Shown one piece after another: positions 38,061 to 50,300 of a stretch of DNA of 64,000 bases. Under the pieces are notes generated by a model that made no database searches, was not told where the DNA came from, and saw nothing but the letters and a program-made list of their open reading frames with translations. Within the stretch, counting starts at the first letter, position 1. Each line of letters starts with the position of its first letter. The stretch comes from Sipunculus nudus (lineage: Eukaryota > Annelida > Sipuncula > Golfingiida > Sipunculidae). Location of the stretch: assembly GCA_026874595.1 (NCBI GenBank), contig CM049314.1, positions 16,544,729 through 16,608,728 on the forward strand, read 5' to 3'. The position numbers were made by a program, and so were the translations under genes.

Positions 38061-38318
38061 AAGCTAAGATTCCCAAATGTACGGAATGTGGAATGCGAGA
38101 TGGGGACAAAATAAGGTGGGATTCCTAATGCACGGGTCAGGCATGCGGAATGCGTATTCGGCAAAAAGAATAGAAACATGTAGCGATTTTTGCGAGTTCC
38201 ACATGGTATCCAGGGCAGCACACAGAAAACATGCATGCTGCCATGCCCGTACATTTATATGATAATTCTCAACACACATTCCACATGCGGCATTACCTAC
38301 AAAAAGGAATCTTAGCTT
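38061..38318. mobile_element. MITE-like element, 258 bp
   Basis: Perfect 13-bp terminal inverted repeats AAGCTAAGATTCC (38061-38073) and GGAATCTTAGCTT (38306-38318) enclose a sequence with further partly inverted GGAATGTGGAATGCG-like motifs. No target duplication is clear. Overlapping open frames on both strands reflect the near-palindromic interior. Confidence 0.7.
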
Positions 38319-38626
38319 AACAGACTTTTCCTAATCATATTCCAAGTGTTTTCAAACCTTTTTTATCTATTCAAATTTTCAATTGTGGTTTGATATATTA
38401 TTTACATCCTTGCATGCAGCCTTAAGAGCATAATTTCATATTTTATTGAATGATTGTGAGTCTGCCAGGCGTGAAACAGCAGAATAGAGATATCAGTCGC
38501 TGCTGTAGATCTCTTGAAATCGCTGGGGTTTGGCTGTTATGTAATGTAGGTGTGGACCTTGATTCATTAAGCCATTCAGGGTTGCATGATCTGCAGTTTC
38601 CCAGGATATATCAACTTATTATATAT

Positions 38627-38800
38627 ATAAATAGGATTAATGAATATTATTGAGTGATTTATAAATCCTCATCCAGTCACTGAGTCAAGCTTGAATTAAT
38701 TTATAAATCAACATATAAATAGGATTAATGAATTTTATTGAATGATTTATCAAATCGTCATTCAGTCACTGAGTCAAGCTTGAATTAATTTATTACAGTG
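38627..38800. repeat. Tandem duplication of about 87 bp
   Basis: ATAAATAGGATTAATGAAT occurs at 38627 and 38714. Each copy is followed by a TTATTGA, GATTTAT, CAGTCACTGAGTCAAGCTTG series. There are two copies only. Confidence 0.8.
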
Positions 38801-40879
38801 GTCTTATCTAAGTATTGTTATAGTGCGCAAAAGCATGCACACCAAGTGCTCTAGCTTGCCCTGTAGTTTTTTGCTGATCAAGCTAGATCAGTTCACCTGA
38901 TTTAGTTCATTTCCTGTACATTTCAGTCCGTTTTGTCTGGATCATGGTGGAAACCCTTTGATCTTAAATTTTATATGAATGGCATGCTGTAACTTCTGCA
39001 CTTATCTTGTACCTTGGTGCTTGGAAAGACCAGTTTACTTAATGTTTATGCAGAACACCCATATAATATTTTGGCTAACTATGTCAATGTTATGACACCA
39101 CATTAAGCCACTTTTAAGCAGTCTGGTGCATGAAAATATGATGCTACATTCAAAATACAACATCAACAATCTGACAGCTAACTTCAGTCAAACTCCATAT
39201 ATTTGTATGAGAATTTTTAAGTGTACAGTTGCTGTGTATGTGCAAGGTGTGGCTTTTGAATTAAGAATACATCAAAATGATAAGACAACCAGGAATTATG
39301 TAATTACCATTCTTTTTGCAATCCTTAAGTGGGGCATTGGTGTTCATGAAATTCTAATATTATATATGGCATGTCAGTAATTAAGTATTAAAAAAAAAAT
39401 CACAATTTAATTATTTAAATGCTGTCACAAATTAATACATGTATACATGTATATTGTTACATTCACTGGTAAAGACCATTATAATTTATATGCTTTTTAC
39501 TTATCCTTTTAATGTGTAAATTGCCCTTGTGATTACATTGTTTGTAATTATACATTGTAGGCCTACATGTATGTTCAGGTTGGTACAGTATGTTGAGGTG
39601 TTGGTTCACCACAGTCAGGACAGTTGCCAGTTCATGTTAACCATCGTTATGTTGCGGTGATGCGTGGTCATGCCAACGGTTAAGCTATACATTGTATTTA
39701 CCAAGTAAACAGTGCTAAATACCTCTCTGTAATACTCATTGTATCGGCAAATTCATGCTTTTACAAACACTGATGATGCAATGCCGTGACTGTGTTACAT
39801 TAAGATAGCCCCCCTTTGCATTTTAGGACCACTGCTGTCAGAATAGATGCATGTATAATGGATGAAGCTTATTTATAATTAATGTACGTGTCCTTGAGGA
39901 ACAAGTCTTTTTTTATATGCTTGTTAATAGATTGCTGAAATAACTGAATTTGAAAGTACATACATATCATCCAGTGACATCCTATCTGCATCATATAGAG
40001 TCAGTCCCGGTAAACCAACTGTCAGACATTTGAACAAAGTGAGCTTGAATAAATAAATTAATGTTTATATAGAATTTGCCTGGACTTGGAGCTTACATTT
40101 TCACACCAAGAATAGTGTTTATTTGATTTATGGGAGTTTAACACAAAGTTCATATATTATGGTGTAAAACTTGTACAGATATTTTAAATCACAAATATTG
40201 CTTTATTCATATAAAGTGCTGATCATTGTAGAGTTTTCTTTCTTTTTTGTAATTTATGTATGTTTGTATATGACATAAAATGTTTTTGCCCCCTTGACAT
40301 GGTTTCTTTAATAGTGCTGTATTAGTACATGAAGCCTATAAATAATAAAGTCTCTGTGAATATGTTTGTATCAGGTGATAGATCATAGATTCTTTTTTTA
40401 GCCAGGTCATGTACATGTTGTTGACACTGTCTGCACTAGGGCACAAATATGATGATCATGTGATGACATGTGGTTTATTATGTAACTGTCTGTAAGTTTT
40501 GTGGTCCAGGAATAAACACTCAGTAGTTATCAAAACACCCACTGATCAGAACTGTTTGTGAACACCAAATAACAGCATGTGTTCTGTATGCTGGTATTGG
40601 CTGATGACCTTCATTTAGTTGGGGTATCTGGCTGAACACCACTTAATACTATTTAATAAACATATCAGTTAAAGTTAAAGCCAGTGTTTGATATCTAACT
40701 ATATAAAATTCCCTAGACTTTAATTTAAATTAGATAATAATTATCAACAAGAGAAGGCTTTTGTTGGAGCAGAATTTATTCCAGACAGGTTTTTGTACCT
40801 CGCCTGAATATCTCTAACAAGGGGACATGTAAGGTTTGAAAAAAATACCATCAAAACTGAGGTAGCATAAATTAATTCA
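38801..40879 (+). other. Intron 1, no feature recognised
   Basis: AT-rich intronic sequence. The open frame at 39126-39380 resembles nothing I know. Confidence 0.4.
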
Positions 40880-42200
40880 TGGAAATGCCCTAACACACAG
40901 AACTTTCTTAACACACAGGACTTCCTTAACACGGTACTACCTTAACACATGGTAATGCCTAAACACAGGACTGCCTTAACATACAGGAATGCCTTGCCAC
41001 AAAGGACTGCTTTAACACACAGGACTGCTTTAACACACAGGACTGCTTTAACACACATGACTGCCTAAACACATGGTACTACTGCCTTAACACATGGTAC
41101 TACTGCCTTAACACACTGGAATGCCTTAACACTTGGACTGCCTTAAAACTGGGTACGGCTTAACATATGGGACTGCCTTAACACACAGGACTGCCTTTAC
41201 ACACAGGACTGCCTTAACACAGAACTGCCTTAACACACAGGACTGCCTTTACACACAGGACTGCCTTAACACACAGGACTGCCTTTACACACAGGACTGC
41301 CTAAACACAGGTCTGCCTTAACACACAGGACTGCCTTTACACACAGGACTGCCTTAACACAGGACTGCCTTAATACAGGGGTACTTCTTAACACACAGGA
41401 CTGCCATCACACACAGGACTGCAATAACACAGGGGTACTCCTTAACACAGGACTTACTTTACACACAGAACTGTCTTAACATATGGTACTACTGCCTTAA
41501 CACACAGGACTACCTTTATACACAGGACTGCCTTTACTCACAGGACTGCCTTCACACACAGGACTGTTATAACACAGGGGAACTCCTTAACACAGGACTG
41601 CCTTAACACAGGACTGCCTTAACACACATGACTGCATTAACACACAGAACTGCCTTAACACATGGTACTACTGCCTGAACACACAGGACTACCTTTACAC
41701 ACAGGACTGCCTTAACACACAGGACTGCCTAGAGCTACATACAGGACACAGGACTGTCTAAACACAGGGGTACTAATTAACACACAGGACTGCCTTCACA
41801 CACAGGACTGCTATAACACAGGGGTACTTCTTAACACACAGGACTGCCTTTACTCACAGGACTGCCTTAACACAGGGTACAACTCTCGTAACACTCGGGA
41901 GTGCCTTAACACACAAGATATCCTTAACACTTGTGACTGCCTTAAAATTCAGGACTGCCTTAACACATGGGACTGTCTTAACACACAGGACTGCCTTTAC
42001 AGTTAAACACAGGACTGCCTTAACACACAGGACGACTGCCTTAACACAGGGGTACTCCTTGACACACAGGATTGCCTTTACAATTACACACAGGACTGCC
42101 TAAACATATGGCACTGCCTTAACACACAGTACTGCCTTAACACACAGTTCGGCCTTAACACAGGGTTCTACCTAAACACACAGGACTGCCTTAATATTTC
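40880..42200. repeat. Minisatellite, about 18-bp unit
   Basis: More than 60 imperfect units resemble CACACAGGACTGCCTTAA. Variants include GGTACTACTG and GGGGTACTCC insertions repeated in a higher-order pattern. Where units are exactly 18 bp they stay in frame and give a Cys-Leu-Asn/Tyr-Thr-Gln-Asp repeat (for example 41133-41321), which I treat as a by-product. Confidence 0.92.
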
Positions 42201-43782
42201 TGCTTAAGACACAGTCAAAGATATTTGTGCCCCAAGTTAGCATCTTTGCCAAGGATTGACATGACCAGTGCTAGATTTTTCTAGTAATGCCTCTGTTCAG
42301 CTGACTGACGTATGTTTTGAATTTAGAGGGGGCAATTCGTAGCTGTGACAAACCAACTCAGATAGGACCCCTTACTGAGTCCTGACATAAGCCAAATTGA
42401 GAACCGCCCTGCAAGTCCGCGCCACACTTTATAACCGTACCTCCGCATACAGTTGGCAGGCAGACCACAGGCAGAAATCTCCCATACATGCAGAACAATA
42501 TAGAATTTATCGGGTTATAACGGAATATTTCACACACATGGTAGGTGTCTATGGAGAGATAAGAAACTTATTAAAAGGTCTACTGGGTTTATTTGAAGTG
42601 ACACGATACTTGTAAGCAATGAGGCGTTGTCAAAAATGATTTAATAAAAATATTTGCATCCTCATGGGGCCTTATTATTCGATGTCCAGTTAGATGTCCA
42701 GGCACTCTGGCAAGCCAGTGATCTGGCCATAATGTCAGAGGGCCGATCTGGCACTAGGCAGTTCGGGGCTTGAGTCTGGCCAGCACCTTGTTCATGTTGA
42801 CTCTGTCTGGTCACCTTGTAGCACTGACCAGTCAGGTATCTTGTTATGGACCAGTCCTGCGCTAGAACTGTATGCTTGTACATGGTATAACCATGTTATT
42901 GTTAACTGACCGACCATTAGTGACCATGCAGCTCCAGTCTGACTCAGGTACAACTGTTAATATTCTGTGATAGTAGTCCAACCCTGCCCTCCAGCCTGAC
43001 CCCGGCCCTACTGTTAATGTACTGTGCCAGTAACCCCACCCTGCCCTCTGTGTGAACCCTGCTCTCCCCTTGCTATGCCGTAAGCTAAATTGATCCTTTT
43101 TCACTCCTGGATTAACTCTTTTGTGACAGGTATGACCCAACCCTTTGTATTCTCTTTGCTACAAGTTAACCCTTCATTAACCTTTTGGTCCCTGCTAGAT
43201 TAACACCTGTGATAACCCTTTTTGAGCATGGCTGACTGCAGCCCAAATGATTTACATGAAGCTGTGTCATTATGTCACATTCTATCCATAAAACTAACCT
43301 AACGTAACTACTCCTCCCAGGTCTTTTGTTTGCCTTTACCCTGAATTACATCTCATAGTTTTCTAAACAAATTAATAGAAACATGGAGGATTAACTCAAT
43401 AAGTGTATTTATTATAATAATATATTATCTTGCAATGTTTCATAGCCACAGTGATTGAGTTAGGCAAAGTTGACCCACATAATTTCTGGTATAAAATTGA
43501 AGTAAAGCAAGAACAGCTCACGTCAAATGAAGTCCTTTCAGCATATGGTCAGATCAATCAATGTGCACTATATTGGTCATATATGTCATCAGTATCAGTC
43601 AAATCAGCTTGTCTGAGGAAACACAGTGTAATTGTCAGCCCTTGGTAGACTATGAAAATGTAAGATTGGGAAGCTGACAACCTGAAAATAATGACAAATA
43701 ATATGCTAAAATAATTAAGACATGTCAGTCTGAGTCATCTGTCAAAGTTAAAATCAGTCTGTTGTGTCACAGGGTGTGCCAC
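42201..43782 (+). other. End of intron 1, possible alternative first exon
   Basis: This is single-copy-looking sequence. A CpG-containing stretch at about 42330-42540 ends at CACACATG/GTAGGTGTC (GT at 42541), a possible donor 1.6 kb before the coding exon. This is only a suggestion; no transcript evidence can be read from sequence. Confidence 0.25.
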
Positions 43783-43814
43783 TCAGCTGAGCAACATGAC
43801 CAATGAGTCACTTG
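43783..43814 (+). mobile_element. 3' end remnant of a Helentron-like element
   Basis: TCAGCTGAGCAACATGACC followed by AATGAGTCACTTG and a short T-run matches the 3' terminus of the family at 30115-30145, with a decayed palindrome. I could not see a matching 5' end nearby. Confidence 0.5.
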
Positions 43815-43923
43815 TTCTGAAACTGAAACCATGAGTTTTATGTATGTGTCATTCATTGTTGATTACCTGGTTCTGTTGTATTTACACCTGGTGTATAAAG
43901 TATATAATGTTCCACTGTGGCTG

Positions 43924-43968
<45 letters not shown>
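43924..43968. repeat. (TA)n microsatellite
   Basis: About 45 bases of TA, roughly 120 bases before the acceptor of the first coding exon. Confidence 0.95.
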
Positions 43969-43969
<1 letters not shown>

Positions 43970-44090
43970 TGTATCTGATATGTGTATACAGTACATGTAC
44001 AGCTTTACCTACACACTTTGAATTAAAACAGTGTATTCCTATATGTTCTTACTTTATATATTTATGGATTATACCTGTCATAAATTTCAG

Positions 44091-44461
44091 AAATATATAA
44101 GGTACACATACCGGCATCATGGTTGCCTTAGAAACAGATCTGCATGATAGTTCTGCAGCAACAGAGACGGATCACCTGAATCCTAAAGATGTACAGGTGG
44201 CGCTGTCTGATGGTGATGTCAAAACAAAACAAGCGGATACACCTGAAGACTCAGACAGTGAGCTGGAAGGACTGCCAACTCCGCCAGACGGAGGGTGGGG
44301 CTGGATGGTGGTGTTCTCATCGTTCATGATTCATATCATCGCAGATGGCGTCGCATACTCGTTCGGTGTGTTTGCGATGGAGTTCCTGGATTACTTCAAA
44401 GCAGGACGTGGGGAAGTGGGCTGGGTGGGCTCACTCGTCGTCGGAATGACCTTGTCTTCAG
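44091..44461 (+). CDS. Transporter exon 2: 5' UTR end and first coding exon
   Basis: The acceptor is CATAAATTTCAG, ending at 44090. There are 28 bases of 5' UTR, then codons 1-114 plus one base. The exon encodes an acidic, Ser/Thr-rich cytosolic N-terminus of about 55 residues, the DGGWGW signature, helix 1 and the start of helix 2. The donor is TCAG/GTAGAT; read-through into the intron meets a stop within four codons. Confidence 0.93.
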
Positions 44462-47400
44462 GTAGATTCTAGAAATACTTTTTCAGTGTATTAGTGGGTC
44501 CATAAAAAATGTTTCCTTCTTTGCTTCAATAGTCAATGAACTACAAATATGAACTGTGATATTCTGTCTCAGTTCTCAGAGTCTTCAGAATTTTAAGTCT
44601 CACATTGATAAGTAATGTATGTTTGTCAGACATTGGTTCTCACTATGAGCCATTCCAGAATGTTAATTGTTAAAGGTGCATTAACTGGAGATCACTTACT
44701 TGCAGCTAATACAACACCTGAAGTGAACTCAAATTTTCTTGGGAAAATTGTAGTTAAATGAAATAATTAGCTATAAACCATCATATAATGATAAGCAAGC
44801 ACTCCACAAAAATTGACAATCAGTATAAATAAAATTGCAATCAATAAAAAATCAGCATTAGATCCATATATTACATTACATTATAAATGTATATTGTGAA
44901 GCGTTCATCATAGTAATACTATAAAATGGTAGCACCTACATTTTGACATATACAGTTGAAACTTAAACCATGGTGAACCCACAGTTTTATCTCTGTTGAT
45001 TATAAGTTGTTTTAATGAACACACATTTGCTGTGTTCATGGACACGGGGAGACCACATTTGTTCTGTTTGTTGGTGACTACATAATTTAGCACAAACAAT
45101 TTATAAAGTAAAACAGATAACCAAGCAATTGTCACTTTATATAGATTTAATAAAATAATTGATGTATCAGGAATCTATATAAGTACTTGAAATCCTTCAT
45201 TTAGGAAAGGATAGTATTTTGGAATTGCATTTAAAGGAAAAAATTTTAATATTATTTATACCGTATATTCTCCATCTAAAGCTGCGGCTTAAGTGAGAAA
45301 ACTGATGCTGTAAAACCTTCAAATTTTTTGCTGAACTTGCACTGCAGCTTTAAATAGTAGTCTAAGAGAGTGTGAATTGTTCTAATGTGACACTGTGTCT
45401 TGCATTTCTTCATTACATTTACTGGGACTCTCTCACGTTGTTTCAGGCCCCATTGCCAGTGCTCTGACCAACAAGTACGACTGCAGGACAGTGACTATAG
45501 CAGGCAGTGTCGTGGCAGGTCTTGGCTTCATACTCAGTATATTCGCCCCAAATATGTTGTTCCTGTACTTTAGTTATGGCATCGTGGCCGGTAAGTCAGC
45601 AAAACTGTTTACATTCAAATAAAAAATGTTTTTATTGCTCTACCATCTGTGTCAGTCCTATGAAAACACTGCTGTTTTGCAATGCTTGCACAGCAGATGA
45701 AAAAAATAAAAAATTGAATATGCCTTTAATCATAATTTTTCTGGTAAATGATGAGAATTATCAGTTCCCCATTTTAATGTTACCATATGGAAGTATTGAC
45801 AGATTTTAATGATCAAAGATTTTAAAATTCCAAGCCTATTATGCTCTTTGAAATTCAGATAATTTTATGATGTGCTAAGGCGTAGATTTTGTATTATGAA
45901 CGTTGTATATTTAAGAGAGTCACTCAGTTGCCATTGGTTAGTTAACACATGGATGGTGCACATGAATTTATCTATATTAATACAAAGAGATCACATGTGA
46001 GATTTTATTATTGTAATTTCCCTGCTTCCCAAAGTGTTACAGAATATGACATAATGAAATAACATAGCTTGTGTACCTGGCAGTGTTGGACACCAGGTGG
46101 AGCTTTTACTGTAACTTGTATTCTGCTGTACTTGCAGGTCTTGGCTTGGGCCTGATATATTTGCCAGCCATTGTAAGTGTGTCATACTATTTTGAGAAGA
46201 AACGATCGTTCGCCACAGGTCTTGCTGTGTGTGGATCAGGCATAGGAACCTTCATATTTGCACCAATGTGCAAAGTTCTTATTGATGAATTTAGCTGGAA
46301 AGGGGCATCACTGATTTTAGCAGGTCTGTTGTTCAACTGCTGTGTCTGTGGTGCCCTCTTTAGACCATTAGAAGTAGAAAAACCTGCCAAAAAGAAGAGA
46401 CCAGACGTTTGTTTGAAAGAAATTGAAGAAAATGAATATACAAGTCTTCCTGTTCCTAAAAAAAAAGGTTCACGTAGAACCAGAGCTGAAACTATCTGCA
46501 TCACGGGTGTTACCATAACAACAGATGAGGCAAAGAATGGGGGTGAGAACGGTCTGAGTCTGAGTTACAGTGATCTCCATGGAGACAACATGCTGCGTGT
46601 TCCGGAGGTGGACAACTTGAGGAAGCACAACAGTGAAACAGTCATTAATAATGGGCAAATATCCACAGTTGTGAAACGGAAAATGGAACGCCAGTCATCC
46701 ATTGGCCCTATGAATCGTAAAGACATCTTCTACAGTGCGAGTCTGCTCAATATCCCTGCATATCGCTCTAATCCTGACATGTACTCTCGAAGCGTACAGT
46801 CACTATCCCGGCTGGGTGTAGATGAAGTTGATGGTAATCGCTGCGGGAAATTCATTTGTTGCTCACCTGAAATGCGATCAGCATTTACTCAGATGACGGA
46901 CTTCTCTCTGCTCAAAGATCCAGTATTTCTCATGTTTGCCATTTCAAATCTGTTCACAAGCATAGGCTTTAATGTGCCATATATATTTTTACCAGATCGT
47001 GCAATGCAGGCTGGGATAGATAGCAACAGAGCAGCATTTCTGATCTCAGTGATCGGTATCTCAAACACAGTCGGACGTGTAATATTTGGTTTTATGGCTG
47101 ATTTGCCTGGCATCAGCAAGTACAGACTTTACGTGTATAATACGGCCTTGACCTTGTGTGGAATCTGCACAGCACTGAGTCCATTAGCGAACACATATGA
47201 GCTCATGATTGTATATGCTGCCTCCTTTGGGCTGTTCATAGGTAAGATGTAGGACTTCTAACTTAGGAAGATAACTTATAATTGTAAGGACAGGACAGTA
47301 CAAAATAAAGTTAGCCTTGTCAGATCGGCTGTGTTTGGACTGATTTATAAAATATTATTGACTTGTTTGTGTTTTGTAAATGAGCATTCAGAAAGTGTTT

Positions 47401-48976
47401 ATATAAATCTACTGTCCAATATATTTTTTTGTGATATCTTATGAAGTGATCATGCACAATGAGACATGTATTAAAATTAAGCTATACCAGTACAGGGAAA
47501 AGCTCTATTTTTTAATACTGCTGCCTAATTGTGATATTATACTTTATCATGAATACTTGTGCTTACTTTTCAGTTTGTTATATTAGCCAAGAGAGAACAA
47601 GGTATATGTATGTATATGTGTGTATAGCACTGAAGATGTAACATTTATCATTCTGCCTATACTTTGTTTTCCTTTTGTATGACAGAGCTGTGTATATTTT
47701 TGTTTCTTTTTCAGGTACATATGTGACCTTGACCTCAGTGATACTGGTAGATCTGTTGGGATTGGACAGACTGACGAGTTCATTTGGTCTTCTTCTGATC
47801 TTCCAGGGTGTTGCTACCATCCTTGGTCCTCCAATAGCAGGTAAGACACCAGTACAAGTTCATAATCTACACGGACATAAACTAGAGGTTAGATAATGAA
47901 CAGTCGAGGTGAAGGTCTCAGGCGTTATCCAGATATTTCCAAGACATATCTTATTTTAACCTTTGCTACTGAAATCATGTGTGAAAATAATTTTTAAAAC
48001 AGAGAATTATTTTCAGCCACTTTCATAAAAAGCTTGACTTTAGAAGACTTCATAGTAAGACACCATCCTTTGACAGTTGTGACCTTCATCTGTGATTAGT
48101 CGACAGTGTTAACTACCCCAGGCACCACATTTAACCCTGCTTCAGTCTTTGACCAGCTTCTGTATAATTTCTGAGTTATGGTTAGGCTTTATGATTTATC
48201 CATAGTTTGGTGGCAGGCAGGTGAAACTAGGATGATTAGTTGTACAGTAAGCACAGTCAGGTTGTCTGGGATGAACCAAATGGCATTTTAGCATTTAAAT
48301 GTTGAATGTTTGGTTCAAGTTAAATAGACCTGGCAAGTATTTATAGTAACATTTACTGCCACTGAAAGGATAAGGCAAAATATGTCCAAATACTGGGAAC
48401 ACTGTGCAGCGGAAATTACCTTTAATCAAGGCTGAACATGTAGGCAAATAGTAATATAGTGTGGTAAAATTACCATCATCAGCCCACCTGTACTGAGGTT
48501 TAAATGTCAGTCTGAACACAGAACCTCTTTTATTTTACGACTTTTCAATGAGGTTTTTGTTGATGTGGTTAACAGTGAAGTAGAGATAATGACCCACAGG
48601 TTCCAAATTTAGAACCATATGAAGTTAAATACATCTTTTATAATATATAGGAACCAATCATCCAACCAGAGTTTGAAAACGTGCAGAAAAATTTAAGGAC
48701 AAAAGAAATGGTACATAAGGGCACAGACTGTAGAGCATTGGATATGTGAAATGTAACAAATGTCAACCTGTCATTGTTTGTTACATTTTAGGCTGGGTGT
48801 ATGATGCTACAGGAAGTTACGACGCTTCATTCTACATCACAGGGTTCATGATCGGCCTCAGCGGATTCATGCTCTACTTCATACCGTTAGTGAGAAAACT
48901 CTCCGACAGATGCATGCCTGCAAGACAGCCTAGTGGCATGGAGATTACCCAGTATGTGGCGCCACCTTCAGTTTGA
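44119..48976 (+). CDS. Monocarboxylate transporter (SLC16/MCT family), five coding exons
   Basis: The coding exons are 44119-44461, 45447-45590, 46138-47241, 47715-47840 and 48792-48976, total 1902 nt, 633 residues. All junctions are GT-AG. The start ATG has A at -3 and G at +4. The product is a 12-helix major facilitator of the plasma membrane, expected to move small carboxylates or related organic solutes, often with H+. The first MCT signature is [12 protein letters not shown] (residues 56-66) entering helix 1; the second is [19 protein letters not shown] (179-197) in helix 5. Helices 1-6 end near 238, a hydrophilic loop runs about 240-417, and helix 7 starts at [12 protein letters not shown]. 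Arg476 matches the conserved helix-8 arginine of MCT1 (R306), but the MCT1 Asp302 position is Asn472, as I recall for orphan MCTs. By memory it is nearest MCT9/12/14; substrate and subtype are unresolved. Confidence 0.96.
45447..45590 (+). CDS. Transporter exon 3
   Basis: The 144-nt exon follows acceptor CACGTTGTTTCAG and ends at GGCCG/GTAAGT. It begins and ends in phase 1 and encodes [20 protein letters not shown] onward: the end of helix 2, helix 3 and the start of helix 4 (residues 115-162). Because its length is a multiple of three, skipping it would keep the frame but remove membrane segments. Confidence 0.95.
46138..47241 (+). CDS. Transporter exon 4, main exon
   Basis: This 1104-nt exon, acceptor TGTACTTGCAG and donor ATAG/GTAAGATG, encodes residues 163-530. 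It covers the rest of helix 4, helix 5 with the YFxKRR-type signature, helix 6, the whole central cytosolic loop, and helices 7-9 into 10. The loop is rich in Lys, Arg and Ser, with basophilic kinase-type sites such as RKMERQSS and [10 protein letters not shown]. The open frame extends upstream into the intron only by chance; the acceptor and the protein alignment fix the start. Confidence 0.96.
47715..47840 (+). CDS. Transporter exon 5
   Basis: The 126-nt exon lies between TTTCTTTTTCAG and CAG/GTAAGACA. It encodes [20 protein letters not shown] onward to GPPIAG: the end of helix 10 and helix 11 (residues 531-572), with the VDLLGLDRL and GPPIAG stretches familiar in MCTs. It is in phase 1 at both ends. 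Confidence 0.95.
48792..48976 (+). CDS. Transporter exon 6, last coding exon
   Basis: After acceptor GTTACATTTTAG the frame reads [19 protein letters not shown], then helix 12 and a short charged tail with the cluster [10 protein letters not shown]. It ends in TGA at 48974-48976, giving residues 573-633. The cytosolic tail is short, about 25-30 residues. Confidence 0.95.
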
Positions 48977-50300
48977 ATCTGAAACCAAGCTGATATTTCT
49001 ATTGTACTTACTTCATCAGTATCTAACATTTTACATTATTCATATCACTGTACACAATTTTATTACCCTGGTTTTATATTGGTTTCCCTGATCTGTATTT
49101 CATTATTTTCATTATTAAATCATAATTGACTGATAAGGGGCAGAGTTATATTTGGATCTGTTTATTGATATAGTTTGTACATTTTTATTAATCAGTTTAA
49201 GGTAAAGCTAACATGGTGTTTTACATCACCACTGATTCCAGATCAGTTTATCTAAGCTAGTCCATTCAAGAATTTCTTTTGATACTGTACAACAAGGCCA
49301 AAGTAAAAATGAATTTGTTTCTTAGTCAAATTCTTTATTTTTGTATCAACAGTTTTCCTAGTTTTCTTAACAGTGACTAATGATTTATTTTGATGTAAAG
49401 TTAAGTATAAAGGCCCTTATTACATGCAAGGTCTGTCAATATGTCATACATTATAATTGCTAATATGTAATAAGTAAAAAATAGCAACAACTGTTGATGT
49501 ATGTATAAATTTGGGAACTCTTGTGGTACCTGGACCAGCAGCGGGATAGAGAGCTAAAAATATGATTGTAAATACAGAGAGGTCTGACTTATAACCATAA
49601 AGGACCGAAAAGCACTGAAAAGGAGCAAAAAGCACCAAGATTATCACCTACTTCTACTTTCTAGTGGTCTAAAATAGTACGTTTGATTGAATCTGATACA
49701 AATCAGCTTGCAAAAATGTGTAAACTGAGATTGTCAACATAGCCAAAATACTGACCACTGTTATCGGGCTTATGGTGATTTTGTATATAAAGTGACCACC
49801 AGGTGTCAGCAGTGCATACAGGAACTAGATGATGCGGGTAACAGGTAGTGACAGTTGGCAGATTATTTTGACAATTACACTAATATCTGTACCTAATTGG
49901 ACAAAATATTTACTTTAAGACCAATAATAAGTGGAAATAGGTGAGAATACTGGAGCATTTTTTGTCCTTTTTGTTCCCTTTCTGTACTTTTTAGTCATTT
50001 TTGGTTATTTGTCTGACCGATTCATGATTGTAAGTACACATGGTATGATTTTTGTCACTGTGTATGTAATTCTGTTAACTACCTCAGAATGAATTGATCA
50101 ATGATAATAATTGTTATGTGATGTGATCGTTCTGCATATTGACCGGGAATATCTAATCTGATATTTTTGTGAGTGTTGTATGATTAGACAGTTTATGTAT
50201 GCCATTGGTATAATATATGACAGCAGATAGACCTGGCATTACAATTTGAGCCTGTCGTTATAAGGTTAACATTAATGAGATACTATTAAAGGAATGAACT
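48977..50300 (+). other. Probable 3' UTR of the transporter gene
   Basis: AT-rich sequence follows the stop. No canonical AATAAA is near; ATTAAA occurs at 49114-49119 and 50285-50290. The 3' end is therefore uncertain and the UTR may be short (about 160 nt) or long (about 1.3 kb). Confidence 0.35.

Noticed and set aside
45260-45360. Motif CCGTATATTCTCCATCTAAAG resembling a transposon terminus in the second intron of the transporter
   Set aside because: No inverted partner found; resemblance is only by memory.
46071-46137. Upstream extension of the main transporter exon ORF with its own ATG
   Set aside because: The residues before the acceptor do not fit the MCT family, while splicing from 45590 restores a continuous helix 4.
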